Under the pieces are notes generated by a model. That model saw nothing but the letters and a program-made list of their open reading frames with translations. It was not told the DNA's origin and searched no databases. Source: Planctomycetota bacterium (lineage in GTDB: Bacteria > Planctomycetota > Brocadiia > Brocadiales > Brocadiaceae). Taken from it: a DNA stretch of 61,171 nucleotides. This document shows, in pieces, positions 1 to 8,412 of this stretch (positions are counted from its first letter, which is position 1; every line of letters starts with the position of its first letter). The position numbers were made by a program, and so were the translations under genes. The stretch spans positions 1 to 61,171 of the forward strand of contig VGXV01000022.1 of the NCBI GenBank assembly GCA_016873165.1, given 5' to 3'.

Positions 1-139
1 GATTGAGAGCCTTGCCAATAAGACCGCTATAAAGGAATATCACGAACACAACATACATGATCTGGTAAAAAAAATACCCGTGGGGTATAAATCAATGGAA
101 TCAGATTGGGGCAATCCGTCAGGAAAGGAAGTATGGTGA
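1..139 (+). CDS. mazE: MazE-like antitoxin, C-terminal end (5' truncated by window edge)
   Basis: Only the last 45 codons are present, read in frame from base 2 to the TGA at 137-139. The tail has the MazE signature: a hydrophilic stretch followed by a segment ending ...GNPSGKEVW, which in characterised MazE proteins is the disordered, toxin-binding C-terminus. One base separates the stop from the mazF start at 141, the usual coupled antitoxin-first order. It would neutralise MazF and, with the missing N-terminal AbrB-type fold, repress the operon. The DNA-binding half lies outside the window, so integrity of the full gene cannot be judged. Confidence 0.8.
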   Translation, partial: IESLANKTAIKEYHEHNIHDLVKKIPVGYKSMESDWGNPSGKEVW

Positions 140-140
140 G

Positions 141-485
141 ATGCCTGTTTATATACCAGGAAGGGGGGATTTTGTAACCGTTTCTTTTGATCCTCAGTCT
201 GGTCATGAACAAAAAGGCAGAAGACCCGCTCTCATTATAAGTAATTATCTCTTTAATAAACATACCGGCCTTACGATTGCCTGCCCGATAATAACCACAA
301 AAAGAAATTTCCCGTTTCATATAAAAGTCCCAGATGGTATCTGCCTTTCTGGTTATATTATGGTTGAACACATCAAATCCATTAATTATAGAAGCCGGAA
401 CGTAAAGTTTCTTGAGAAAGCGCCCAAGGAAGTCATTAATGAAGCGCTGGCCATTTTAGATGCATGTATATACCAGGAAGCATAA
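141..485 (+). CDS. mazF: MazF-type mRNA interferase toxin (PemK family)
   Basis: A complete 114-residue protein of normal family length. Known family role: a ribosome-independent, sequence-specific endoribonuclease that cleaves mRNA and arrests growth when MazE is lost. Visible hallmarks are the N-terminal GDFVTVSFDPQSGHEQKGRRP segment region (the loop with the conserved Arg after the first strand), a TxACPIITT strand, an FPFHIKVP strand, and the VEHIKSINYRSRN block matching the E. coli DQVKSIAWRAR segment. It follows mazE by one base and is probably translationally coupled. Resemblance to E. coli MazF is strong along its whole length, so the call is secure. Cleavage specificity cannot be predicted. 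Confidence 0.92.
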   Translation: MPVYIPGRGDFVTVSFDPQSGHEQKGRRPALIISNYLFNKHTGLTIACPIITTKRNFPFHIKVPDGICLSGYIMVEHIKSINYRSRNVKFLEKAPKEVINEALAILDACIYQEA

Positions 486-612
486 CCACACAAACCAGCC
501 TTAAATAACAAACCTTGCATACGCCAACAAGGTATTGTTTATACTCGGATCATGTGTTGTCTTTTTCTGAATATCTCATTCGTATTCGCGATTTTGTTTC
601 CAACTCCGGATA

Positions 613-762
613 TATAGTCAAATAAATCTGGTTTTCGATTAGTCTTTTAATGCTTCGACTCCGCTCAGCATGACGAATCTGTCACCCTGAGCGGAGTCGA
701 AGGGTTATGTTTCCGAGCAAAAACGTATTTGATATTTCGAAAACCAGATGTGTTTGACTATA
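613..762. repeat. Nested inverted repeat (MITE- or REP-like) downstream of mazEF
   Basis: Two 26-base outer arms (613-638 and 737-762) match as inverted repeats at 24 of 26 positions. Inside lies a perfect 16-bp inverted repeat, CTTCGACTCCGCTCAG at 653-668 with its complement at 687-702. The structure fills most of the 329-bp gap between mazF and the next gene (486-814); no gene was found in that gap. The inner palindrome has the look of an intergenic element common in many bacterial genomes, while the outer arms suggest the whole 150 bp moved as a unit. No target duplication was identified. Confidence 0.7.
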
Positions 763-814
763 TCTCATTTTTGCAAGATAGGGCTGCATAACGTAAACGC
801 TTAAACTTTTCAGA

Positions 815-1141
815 TTATTTCCAATTTATTATGTAATTATTGGCTCCCTGCACGTAGATATTGACAGATAATGATCCTTTGAGTGAGTTATTATTACTTT
901 CCACTATTGTATCTTCGAACCTCACGGTAAGCAAAACCACATTGGAGGATTCTTCTTTCCCTGCGGGTTTTCCCCATCGGGCATAAAAATCTTTTACATA
1001 GGGAAGGCCATTGTTGCTGTTGAGGGTGACTATGGGTTCTCCTTTAATATCAGTTCCTTCAACAAGGATATCTGCCGTAAATTCCTTTGCCAGGACAACG
1101 CCTTTGAATTCTTTCTTTTTAAAAACAAGTTGCTTAATCAT
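815..1141 (-). CDS. Hypothetical protein, 108 aa
   Basis: I do not recognise the family. The protein is soluble-looking, rich in beta-branched residues (strand-like alternation such as VVLLTVRFEDTIVE and LSVNIYVQG), and has neither signal peptide nor membrane segment. An AGAAAGG-type ribosome-binding site lies about 9 bases before the ATG, which supports a real gene. It stands alone on the minus strand between the mazF-side repeat and another small minus-strand gene. A small beta-barrel or phage-tail-like fold is possible but unsupported by any motif. Confidence 0.6.
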   Translation of the reverse strand: MIKQLVFKKKEFKGVVLAKEFTADILVEGTDIKGEPIVTLNSNNGLPYVKDFYARWGKPAGKEESSNVVLLTVRFEDTIVESNNNSLKGSLSVNIYVQGANNYIINWK

Positions 1142-1319
1142 ATTTTTGCCTTTCTGAATAAATTATTTATTCTTGAAAAATGATCACCAGATTATTCGAT
1201 TAAATACGCATTAAATTTTTTTCTATTGTCCGGGCTGTCAGGGTATGAGGACTATTTGCATATCCCAGAGTAATTCTTTAAAATGTGACCGTGTGCTTTC
1301 TATCCCACAATGATAATCA

Positions 1320-1505
1320 CTATCCCTGTATGGCAAAGTTGGCGCCATCATTTTTTGAGGGAATGTATTCGCCAATAGGGCAAAGCACCTTGCTGTCTTT
1401 TTCACACCGGATCAGAATCTTCCACAAAGCTTCAAGGCTCTCCTTTTCATGTTCGGTTTCCGGAATCATCTTTATTCTTGATTTGCTTTCAATGGAAATT
1501 TTCAT
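1320..1505 (-). CDS. Small hypothetical protein, 61 aa
   Basis: A short, charged protein with a central amphipathic helix (HEKESLEALWKILIRCEKD) and two cysteines. It was chosen over the longer plus-strand frame across the same bases because its ATG is preceded at good spacing by GAAAGGGA, and because its composition is protein-like whereas the opposite frame lacks a ribosome-binding site. No family was recognised and no domain is evident. The 178 bases between it and the next minus-strand gene contain nothing obvious. Confidence 0.55.
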   Translation of the reverse strand: MKISIESKSRIKMIPETEHEKESLEALWKILIRCEKDSKVLCPIGEYIPSKNDGANFAIQG

Positions 1506-1731
1506 ACAATTGTCCCTTTCAGATATAAAACCAACGATTCATTTTTTGTCCTGCAGCAAACTGCATTGTCTGATAAAAAACTATAATAACTCAGAATTTT
1601 TAAAACTTCAATATGCTCTTTCGGAGGGTATTAACTACCAATTTATTTTTCTGAGTTTCTATGATTGTGATACATTAAGATAAAACCAATGCAAAAACAC
1701 GGTAAAAAACTGTTAGAAATAAGGAGATAGT

Positions 1732-2421
1732 ATGAGCATAGTAGGAGGATTTGAAACTGCCATTGGAAAACTTTTATTGGCTGCTGTTTTAGGCGGAATT
1801 ATTGGATGGGAAAGAGAGCGACGGGGAAGACCTGCCGGTTTGCGTACGCATATTTTAGTCTGCGTTGGGGTAACCTTAATGATGCTGGTATCGGAAAGCA
1901 TATTTGATAAATATAAAATATATACGACTGATTCTGTTCTCAGGGTTGATCCTGCGAGGATTGCGGCTCAGGTAGTTACTGGCATTGGGTTTATAGGGGC
2001 AGGAACAATTATGAGATTTAAGGCGTCTGTAAGGGGATTAACTACAGCAGCATCTTTATGGGTAGTTGCGGGCATTGGTTTGGCGATAGGGAGCGGTTGC
2101 TTTATTCCTGCTCTGCTGACGACTATGATAGTACTCTTTACATTGTTGTTAGTGCCTTTTTTTGAGAGAGATATAAGACGGGATAAATACCAGACATTAA
2201 AATTATGTATAGCAGGCACTCAATCTTGTCTTGAAATAATTTTGGAAATATTAAAAAGAAATTCAATGGAAATGCAAAATTATGGATTCGAGAAAGATAT
2301 CGTAAAAGATGAAATTTTGTATGATATCAATGTAAGATTTAAGGATGATATTTCAGTTTCAAAAGTTTCTGAGGAATTTGTTCGATCAATAAAAGAAATC
2401 AGAAAACTTAGCTGGGAATGA
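1732..2421 (+). CDS. MgtC/SapB family membrane protein
   Basis: A 229-residue protein starting at ATG behind a good AAGGAG site. The N-terminal two thirds hold about four membrane segments with the MgtC signature: GGIIGWERERRGRPAGLRTHILVCVG, of which the arginine-rich loop and the following GVTLMM helix are diagnostic. A further conserved GIGFIGAGTI segment lies near residue 85. The C-terminal ~70 residues are soluble and alternate strands and helices, as in the ACT-like tail of longer MgtC proteins. Characterised MgtC proteins influence ATP synthase, phosphate or Mg2+ homeostasis. They are not themselves proven Mg2+ transporters, so a transport label would be unsafe. It is monocistronic here. 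Confidence 0.88.
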   Translation: MSIVGGFETAIGKLLLAAVLGGIIGWERERRGRPAGLRTHILVCVGVTLMMLVSESIFDKYKIYTTDSVLRVDPARIAAQVVTGIGFIGAGTIMRFKASVRGLTTAASLWVVAGIGLAIGSGCFIPALLTTMIVLFTLLLVPFFERDIRRDKYQTLKLCIAGTQSCLEIILEILKRNSMEMQNYGFEKDIVKDEILYDINVRFKDDISVSKVSEEFVRSIKEIRKLSWE

Positions 2422-2459
2422 TTGTGAAGAAAATGTCTAAATATCGATAAAATAAACAT

Positions 2460-2488
2460 TTGACAATATCCAGGCTATTTGATATATT
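2460..2488 (+). promoter_or_regulatory. Sigma-70-type promoter for the TPR lipoprotein gene
   Basis: TTGACA at 2460-2465 and TATATT at 2483-2488 are separated by exactly 17 bases, close to the full consensus. It lies about 50 bases before the ATG at 2539 and just after the MgtC-like gene, so the TPR gene has its own strong promoter. No operator-like repeat was seen around it. Confidence 0.65.
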
Positions 2489-2538
2489 CCCGTAAAATTG
2501 TCTGGAATAATTAATTCAATTATGGGAGAAACGGTAAA

Positions 2539-3795
2539 ATGATAAAGAATCTAGTATCGCCATTTTATAAACCATTGACAATGGCAGTATTAGTTTCTCT
2601 TGGTATGTGTGGATGTTCTAAGGTAGATATGCCTGATGAAGTAATTAGTTCATACCAAAAAGCAATTCGTATCAATCCCGGCCTGGCGGAGGCTCATTTT
2701 AATCTTGCGATAGCATATAACAACAGAGCGATGCTGAATGAAGCGATCGTGGAGTTGGAAAAAGCGATTGAAATAAACCCCAATTACAGTGAGGCGTATC
2801 TTCAGTTAGGGTTGCTTTATATAGAAAAAGAAATGTGGGATAATGCGAAAGCCACTTTCAAGTCTTTACTGAAGCTGGAACCCGAAAATTTTCTGGCGCA
2901 TGATAAGCTTGGTGATATCAACAAAGCGCAGGAAGAATTTAACGAGGCTGTTTCCGAATATAAAAGCGCATTGGCAATTAATCCAAAAGCTGTAGAGACG
3001 CTGTACAATCTTGGTGTTGTTTATGCAAAGATAGATAACACAGATGAAGCGATTCAAACGATGTTAACCGCAATTGGAATAAATCCCAATTATACGGATG
3101 CCCATTTTTTCCTGGGTCAAATTTATTTTAATAAGGAACTTTTCGATAATGCTTTGGATGAGTTCGGGAAAGTTACGAAGATAAACCCCAATCATGCATT
3201 GGCACATTGTCACCTCGGTTTGACATTTTATGAGAAGGGAAATGTGGATGACGCTGTGGCTTCTTATAAGAAGTCTATAGAAATAGATCCTAAAAATCCA
3301 AAGGTGCATTATAATCTTGGAATTGTATATTCTGATGAGAAATTGTTCGATAATGCTATTGAGGAATTTCGCACCGTTGTGAAACTCAGTCCTGACGATG
3401 CCGATGCTCATTATAAACTCGGTACTGCATATGCAAATAAACGAACACTGGTTAAGGCGGTTTCTTCGATTCAAAAAGCGGCATCCGCGCATTATAACAT
3501 AAAAAATCCTTATTCGGATAAGAGGGCATTAGATGAAGCGATTACTTCATTACAGATGGCTATTGAAGTAAACCCGTATAATCCTGAAATATATTTTGAC
3601 ATGGGAAATGCATATTCACAAGACCGGAAATTAGATGATGCCGCAAGGGCGCTTGAAGAAACGATCCGAATCGATCCAAATTTCGCAAAGGCACATTATG
3701 GTTTAGCTCTTATATATGACAGAAAAGGCATGAAAGAAGAAGCACAAAGAGAGTATTTGGCATATCAGAAATTAATGGGCAAACATGTAGATTAA
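2539..3795 (+). CDS. TPR-repeat lipoprotein
   Basis: 418 residues. The N-terminus has a hydrophobic segment followed by a lipobox-like LGMCGC near residues 21-26, suggesting lipid anchoring to the envelope. The rest is about eleven 34-residue tetratricopeptide repeats with the usual pattern (A..NLG..Y......DEAI..F..A..INP). One unit, around residues 300-320, is shortened and degenerate. TPR superhelices mediate protein-protein contacts; no catalytic domain is attached, so a scaffold or assembly role in the envelope is the most that can be inferred. It starts behind GGGAGA and is followed by a good terminator, so it forms its own transcription unit. Confidence 0.85.
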   Translation: MIKNLVSPFYKPLTMAVLVSLGMCGCSKVDMPDEVISSYQKAIRINPGLAEAHFNLAIAYNNRAMLNEAIVELEKAIEINPNYSEAYLQLGLLYIEKEMWDNAKATFKSLLKLEPENFLAHDKLGDINKAQEEFNEAVSEYKSALAINPKAVETLYNLGVVYAKIDNTDEAIQTMLTAIGINPNYTDAHFFLGQIYFNKELFDNALDEFGKVTKINPNHALAHCHLGLTFYEKGNVDDAVASYKKSIEIDPKNPKVHYNLGIVYSDEKLFDNAIEEFRTVVKLSPDDADAHYKLGTAYANKRTLVKAVSSIQKAASAHYNIKNPYSDKRALDEAITSLQMAIEVNPYNPEIYFDMGNAYSQDRKLDDAARALEETIRIDPNFAKAHYGLALIYDRKGMKEEAQREYLAYQKLMGKHVD

Positions 3796-3843
3796 TGATT
3801 TGAGCTTAGAGCAGACATTAAAAAATAATAAGAATTTAAAGGA

Positions 3844-3870
3844 AAAGAGGGATTTTACCCTCTTTTTTTA
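3844..3870 (+). terminator. Rho-independent terminator after the TPR lipoprotein gene
   Basis: AAAGAGGG at 3844-3851 pairs with CCCTCTTT at 3858-3865 across a 6-base loop, and a run of T follows immediately. It lies 48 bases past the TPR stop codon and faces the same strand. Confidence 0.85.
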
Positions 3871-3920
3871 TGGAATGTTTTGTATTTGATAATTTTTTAC
3901 ATTCGTGTTAAATTTGGCGT

Positions 3921-4943
3921 ATGAAGAAGTTGTCTACTTTAAATACTCAAAGTGAATATTTGTCCAAATATCGCTTCTTTCCTTTCAGTGAATATTTAAA
4001 AGAAAAATTTCCATTCAAGGTGCATAAAATCGCTCTCCATGCGGGTTTTACCTGTCCAAATAGGGATGGACGTGTTGGCGTGGGGGGATGTACGTATTGT
4101 GCAAATGAAAGTTTTAGCCCAAACGTAAAGGAACCATATTTATCAATAACGGAACAGATTCAAAAGGGGAAATCGTTTCAAAGACAAAGGTACGGCGCTG
4201 AAAAATTTATTGCCTATTTTCAGTCGTTTACCAATACCTACGCGGATGTTGGCACGCTAAAAGCATATTATGAAGAAGCCATGGCGGATCAGGATGTAAT
4301 CGGCCTCTCCATAGGCACCAGGCCTGATTGCATCAATGGAGAGATACTGGATATTATTAATAGCTACACGAAAAAATATCATGTATGGATTGAATATGGT
4401 CTTCAATCCATACACGAAGAAACTTTGAAACGCATTAACAGGGGGCATGAATATAAAGCATTTGTTGATGCAGTCAATCTTACAAAAAAAACTTGCATCA
4501 ATATGTGTATTCATGTTATTTTAGGCCTTCCTCTGGAAACGTACGATGATATGATGAAGACCGCGGAAGCTGTTGCGGAAATGGATATTCAGGGAATAAA
4601 GTTGCATCATTTGTATGTGGCAAAGAACACTGCATTGGCGGAAGAATATTTCAAAGGAAATGTGAAAACATTGGATGTTCATGAGTATGTGCGGCTGGTC
4701 GCAGATTTTTTGGAACGCATACCGCCGAATGTTACGGTGCAAAGATTGGTCGGAGATACTCACGGCAACTTTCTGATATCGCCAATTTGGAGAATCAGTA
4801 AGGCGAACATCACTGCAATGATAACGCAGGAATTGGAAAAAAGAGGCACATATCAGGGAACCCTTTGTGGTATTTCAGCATTGACAAACAATAGTCAAAA
4901 ATCTAATTTAAACGAATCAAGATTCCATACCATAGAGTTTTAA
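3921..4943 (+). CDS. TIGR01212/YhcC-type radical SAM protein
   Basis: 340 residues. The N-terminal motif CPNRDG...GGCTYC places Cys45, Cys57 and Cys60 in the unusual C-x11-C-x2-C spacing of the YhcC/TIGR01212 radical SAM family, which binds a [4Fe-4S] cluster and S-adenosylmethionine. Other family blocks are GLSIGTRPDC, VWIEYGLQS with RINRGH, and the LHHLYVAKNTALAEEY segment. The reaction of this family is not established; the E. coli protein is simply called an Fe-S oxidoreductase. Length matches relatives. There is no clear ribosome-binding site before the ATG, but the family start agrees with it. The stop codon lies only 2 bases before a tRNA gene. Confidence 0.88.
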   Translation: MKKLSTLNTQSEYLSKYRFFPFSEYLKEKFPFKVHKIALHAGFTCPNRDGRVGVGGCTYCANESFSPNVKEPYLSITEQIQKGKSFQRQRYGAEKFIAYFQSFTNTYADVGTLKAYYEEAMADQDVIGLSIGTRPDCINGEILDIINSYTKKYHVWIEYGLQSIHEETLKRINRGHEYKAFVDAVNLTKKTCINMCIHVILGLPLETYDDMMKTAEAVAEMDIQGIKLHHLYVAKNTALAEEYFKGNVKTLDVHEYVRLVADFLERIPPNVTVQRLVGDTHGNFLISPIWRISKANITAMITQELEKRGTYQGTLCGISALTNNSQKSNLNESRFHTIEF

Positions 4944-4945
4944 AA

Positions 4946-5019
4946 GCGGGCGTAATTCAGTGGTAGAATACTAGCTTCCCAAGCTAGATATGTGGGTTCG
5001 ATTCCCATCGCCCGCTCCA
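4946..5019 (+). tRNA. tRNA-Gly (anticodon CCC)
   Basis: A full cloverleaf is visible. Acceptor stem GCGGGCG (4946-4952) pairs with CGCCCGC (5009-5015). The anticodon stem is CTAGC/GCTAG around the loop TTCCCAA, giving anticodon CCC. The T arm contains GTGGGTTCGATTCCCAT. The CCA end is encoded (5017-5019). It begins 2 bases after the radical SAM stop codon, so co-transcription with processing is likely. Confidence 0.93.
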
Positions 5020-5150
5020 TTTCTTAAATATCATATTGGTTTAAATTCCGATACTGGTATATAGTCCTGAATTAAGACAGCTTCAATTGCGAGAGAGATT
5101 TGAACATTTGCAATCGAATATTTTTAATGTTTATTATGAAAAGGTGAAAT

Positions 5151-5915
5151 ATGACTGATGCCTATTCTAAGCCGCCTGTGTCTGAAGTAATAATGGGAGT
5201 CACTCTGAAACAACCTGTTTTAGGGAAAGGCGGATTGATATTTGAAATTATCAGCGCCTTTAAAAAAGATTACCCGGTCATTCGATATGGAAATCCGTTG
5301 GAAGATCTTGAAATGAACGATTATCTTATGGAGCCAAAAATTGATTATAATTCGACGGGTCCCGTATTGTATCGGCTTAGTACCGTTGATACGAATTGGC
5401 TGGTGCAATTGCAGTTTAACAAAATCTTTTTTAACTGGATTAAAAAAGATGAAGAAAGAGAGACGATGTATCCCGGCTTTACCGGTATATACAAAAAATA
5501 TTCTCGATTGGTATCGTTTATCCAAAATAATCTTCATTCGGAATTTTCCGTTAAATTTTGTGAATTGACCTATCAGGATAGAATATTCTGGCAGGAGCAT
5601 ATTGACGACCTTTCTGAGATAAACAAGATAATAAAAATCATATTGCCTTCAATACGAGATAATGACATAACATATTCTCCGAATAATATTTTTAGTAAAT
5701 GCACATTGCCTGTTAAGAAAATCGGCGGGTATGCTATCGTCTCGATTAACACCGCAACGACAAAGGAGAATAAGCAAGTAATAAGTTTTCAATGCACGCT
5801 GAGAGGGGCGGTAAAAGATATGTTGATAGACAATTGGTACGAGATAGCGCGTGAAATGCAAATCAAACTGTTTCAGGATTCTTTTAATGAAAAGTTTTTG
5901 GAATCGTTGAAGTAA
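5151..5915 (+). CDS. TIGR04255 family protein of unknown function
   Basis: 254 residues beginning with the family's typical PPVSEVIMGV opening, followed by strand-helix segments and a conserved end in which a long helical stretch follows strand YAIVSINTATT. The TIGR04255 family is scattered among bacteria, often near mobile or defence genes, and has no established activity. A good AAAGGTGA site lies before the ATG. The neighbour downstream is an M48 peptidase gene 21 bases away, so the two may be co-transcribed, but nothing in the sequence links their functions. No signal peptide or membrane helix was seen. Confidence 0.72.
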   Translation: MTDAYSKPPVSEVIMGVTLKQPVLGKGGLIFEIISAFKKDYPVIRYGNPLEDLEMNDYLMEPKIDYNSTGPVLYRLSTVDTNWLVQLQFNKIFFNWIKKDEERETMYPGFTGIYKKYSRLVSFIQNNLHSEFSVKFCELTYQDRIFWQEHIDDLSEINKIIKIILPSIRDNDITYSPNNIFSKCTLPVKKIGGYAIVSINTATTKENKQVISFQCTLRGAVKDMLIDNWYEIAREMQIKLFQDSFNEKFLESLK

Positions 5916-5936
5916 GCATGATATTCAAATAAATCG

Positions 5937-6674
5937 ATGGTATTAAAAAGAATATTTTGTGTCATTTTTATTCTTTCAGGAATAGAGGTTGTTTTTTTCT
6001 CCGGATTCTGTGGCTTTGCAAATGACGAATGGCAATTGAATCATGATGGCGCCGGATTGACCGAGGAAGAAGAAATTGAACTTGGCAAGAAAGTAGATGA
6101 ATATTTAAGTCGTGAATTATATTTTGAAACCGATGAGGAACTGAATAAGAAAATAAATGATATCACATCACTCATTGTTTCTGTTTCAGAGAGAAAAACA
6201 CTTCCTTACGTATGCAGCATAGTCCAATCGTATTCTATCAATGCTTTTTCCTCTCCGGGCGGGCACATTTATATTACAAACGGATTATTGCAATTAACGA
6301 CAACGGAAGATGAAATGGCCTGCATTATCGGGCATGAAGTTGCGCACTCCTCACTGAGACATGCGTCAAAATTTTATCAGGAACTTAAGCATATTTTTTC
6401 TCAGCAGGATAATGTTCATGAGAATGCAATTGCAAAGTTATTATTAAAAAGCCATCTGAATGAGTTTGAGGAAGAGGCAGACAGAAAGGGCGTGCTATAT
6501 GCGTTTAACGCAGGGTACGATCCTCATGGTTTGCCGGATTTTTTGGAAAGGCATCTTAACATTGTTACTCATAATGGTATGTTAAGCATTTTTGGTATGG
6601 AGTATTATGTAAAAGTTGGTATGAGAATAAATAAACTAAGAGAATTTATTGCAACCTTAAAAGGTGACTGGTGA
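5937..6674 (+). CDS. M48-family zinc metallopeptidase, exported
   Basis: 245 residues with an N-terminal hydrophobic signal or anchor (residues 5-27). The zinc site is HEVAH at 133-137, with the third ligand in ExxxD at 178-182 (EEEAD), exactly as in M48 proteases such as BepA/LoiP. NAFSSPGGHIYITNG upstream is the conserved substrate-groove segment. Relatives act in outer-membrane protein quality control in the periplasm. It is short for the family, with no TPR tail as in BepA. Its stop codon is followed one base later by pyrD, and the last codons contain the pyrD ribosome-binding site. Confidence 0.87.
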   Translation: MVLKRIFCVIFILSGIEVVFFSGFCGFANDEWQLNHDGAGLTEEEEIELGKKVDEYLSRELYFETDEELNKKINDITSLIVSVSERKTLPYVCSIVQSYSINAFSSPGGHIYITNGLLQLTTTEDEMACIIGHEVAHSSLRHASKFYQELKHIFSQQDNVHENAIAKLLLKSHLNEFEEEADRKGVLYAFNAGYDPHGLPDFLERHLNIVTHNGMLSIFGMEYYVKVGMRINKLREFIATLKGDW

Positions 6675-6675
6675 A

Positions 6676-7596
6676 ATGACAGACGTAAAATTATCAGTAA
6701 ATTTGTGCAATATCCGATTATCGAATCCGACGATTTTAGCATCCGGGATATTGGGGACTACCAGGGCTTTGCTGAAACGGGTAGCGGAGTGCGGCGCAGG
6801 TGCGGTAACGATTAAGTCAATAAGCAAAGAAGCAAGAGAAGGGCATAATAATCCAACGGTTATTACGTACGAAGCCGGGATGATAAATGCCGTAGGCTAC
6901 TCGAATCCTGGTGTTGAATCCGCACGTATCGAATTTACCAACCTCAAAGAGATTGGTGCGCCTGTATTTGCCAGTATTATCGGCACATGCAATGATGAGT
7001 TTGTTAAGGTTGCAGAAGGGTTATCGGAGTCCGGGTTTTCGGCTATTGAAATACCTCTTTCCTGTCCTCATACGCCAGGTTTTGGTCTTCTTTCAGGGCA
7101 GGGAACCCCAAAAGCCACGTACGATATAACCTCCGCGGTAAGACGAATAACACATTTACCGATATTCGTTAAAATATCCCCGAGTATTCCTGAAATAACT
7201 ACTGTGGCAAAAGCAGCAGAGGACGCAGGGGCAAGCGGTATTACTGCGGTAAATTCAATGGGACCTGGCATGATTATCAATATTGAATCAAAAAAACCTG
7301 TGTTGGGATTTAAGGTGGGAGGTGTTACGGGAGACGCCTTGCGGCCTATTGCAGTGCGTTGCGTGTATGATGTTTATAAGGCAGTGAAGATTCCCATTAT
7401 AGGGGTTGGTGGTATATCTACCGGACGGCATGCTATAGAGATGTTGATGGCAGGAGCAGTGGCCGTAGGCATTGGGACAGGCGTTTACACGAGGGGAATT
7501 GATGTATTCAGCAAGGTGTGCGCAGAAATGAAGCAGTGGATGATTGAAAACGGTTATAACAATATTAATGATCTTGTGGGTATTGCTCATGATTGA
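6676..7596 (+). CDS. pyrD: Dihydroorotate dehydrogenase, type 1B catalytic subunit
   Basis: 306 residues counted from ATG 6676. The GTG at 6664 is in frame, but the N-terminus from 6676 matches the family and an AAAAGGTG site precedes it at about 10 bases. It oxidises dihydroorotate to orotate with FMN in pyrimidine synthesis. Cys130 in LSCPHTPGFG is the catalytic base that marks the class 1B/1A fold, and NSMGPGM, GVGGIS and GAVAVGIGTG form the FMN phosphate site. The next gene encodes the partner PyrK and overlaps by 8 bases, so the NAD-linked heterotetramer (1B) is the likely form. pyrE is also in the window, at 18.1 kb. Confidence 0.95.
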   Translation: MTDVKLSVNLCNIRLSNPTILASGILGTTRALLKRVAECGAGAVTIKSISKEAREGHNNPTVITYEAGMINAVGYSNPGVESARIEFTNLKEIGAPVFASIIGTCNDEFVKVAEGLSESGFSAIEIPLSCPHTPGFGLLSGQGTPKATYDITSAVRRITHLPIFVKISPSIPEITTVAKAAEDAGASGITAVNSMGPGMIINIESKKPVLGFKVGGVTGDALRPIAVRCVYDVYKAVKIPIIGVGGISTGRHAIEMLMAGAVAVGIGTGVYTRGIDVFSKVCAEMKQWMIENGYNNINDLVGIAHD

Positions 7597-8356
7597 ACAA
7601 CCAAAAATAGTAAAAATATGTGATATCAAAGACGAGACTCCAAACGCGAAAACATTTTTTTTTGAATATATGGGACATTATGACCCGGGACAATTTGTTA
7701 TGGTATGGATTCCGCTTAATGATGAGAAGCCATTTACCCTTTCGTATATTAACAGGAATATTGCCGGTATAACTGTATTAAAAAGAGGTAATTTTACAAA
7801 AACCCTGCACACAAAAAAAATTGGTGATCAGATAGGCATACGGGGTCCTTACGGCAGGGGATACAGTTTGATAAAGGGCAATGCTGCTACGTGCATCGTA
7901 GGAGGCGGTATCGGGATGGCTTCTATTGCATGTTTGGCGGATAAACAGGAAAATGCGACAATTGTCCAGGGATCACGAACTATGCCGGAATTGCTTTTTC
8001 GGCATCGTTATAAAGAGATGAGACTATGCACGGATGATGGCTCCTTTGGTTACAAGGGAACAACGGTTGATTTGCTGAGGGAATTAGTAGGGAAACATGA
8101 TTATCAAAAAATATATGCATGCGGTCCGGAAAAAATGTTGTACAAAGTATATGAATTATGCAATGAACACCACATCGAGTGTGAAGTATCAATTGAAAGA
8201 TATATTAAATGTGGTTTTGGTATTTGCGGTCAATGCGATTGCAGTGGTCAAAGAATATGTATCGACGGACCGGTCTTTAATTCAAAAGATCTAAAAGATA
8301 TGCCTGATTTTGGAAAAACAGAAATTACAAAATCAGGAAAAAGAATTTCTCTGTAA
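7589..8356 (+). CDS. pyrK: Dihydroorotate dehydrogenase electron-transfer subunit
   Basis: 255 residues from ATG 7589, which overlaps the pyrD stop; the in-frame codons upstream to 7544 merely read through pyrD. The protein has a ferredoxin-reductase fold: an FAD-binding barrel (PFTLSY near residue 48), a nucleotide-binding domain with TCIVGGGIGMAS at 101-112, the YACGPEKML motif, and a [2Fe-2S] cluster from Cys208, Cys213, Cys216 and Cys224. The last Cys spacing (x7) is shorter than in well-studied PyrK, and an extra Cys218 is present. It passes electrons from PyrD FMN to NAD+. No terminator follows; a transposable element begins 57 bases later. Confidence 0.93.
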   Translation: MIEQPKIVKICDIKDETPNAKTFFFEYMGHYDPGQFVMVWIPLNDEKPFTLSYINRNIAGITVLKRGNFTKTLHTKKIGDQIGIRGPYGRGYSLIKGNAATCIVGGGIGMASIACLADKQENATIVQGSRTMPELLFRHRYKEMRLCTDDGSFGYKGTTVDLLRELVGKHDYQKIYACGPEKMLYKVYELCNEHHIECEVSIERYIKCGFGICGQCDCSGQRICIDGPVFNSKDLKDMPDFGKTEITKSGKRISL

Positions 8357-8412
8357 AAGAAAAATGGTAGTGTTCAATAAGAGTATTATTGTTTTGTGAG
8401 AGGAATATAGTT

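Noticed and set aside
1285-1683. 132-codon plus-strand frame overlapping the small minus-strand gene
   Set aside because: There is no ribosome-binding site, and the composition is unlike a protein. The 61-codon minus-strand gene has a good GAAAGGGA site.
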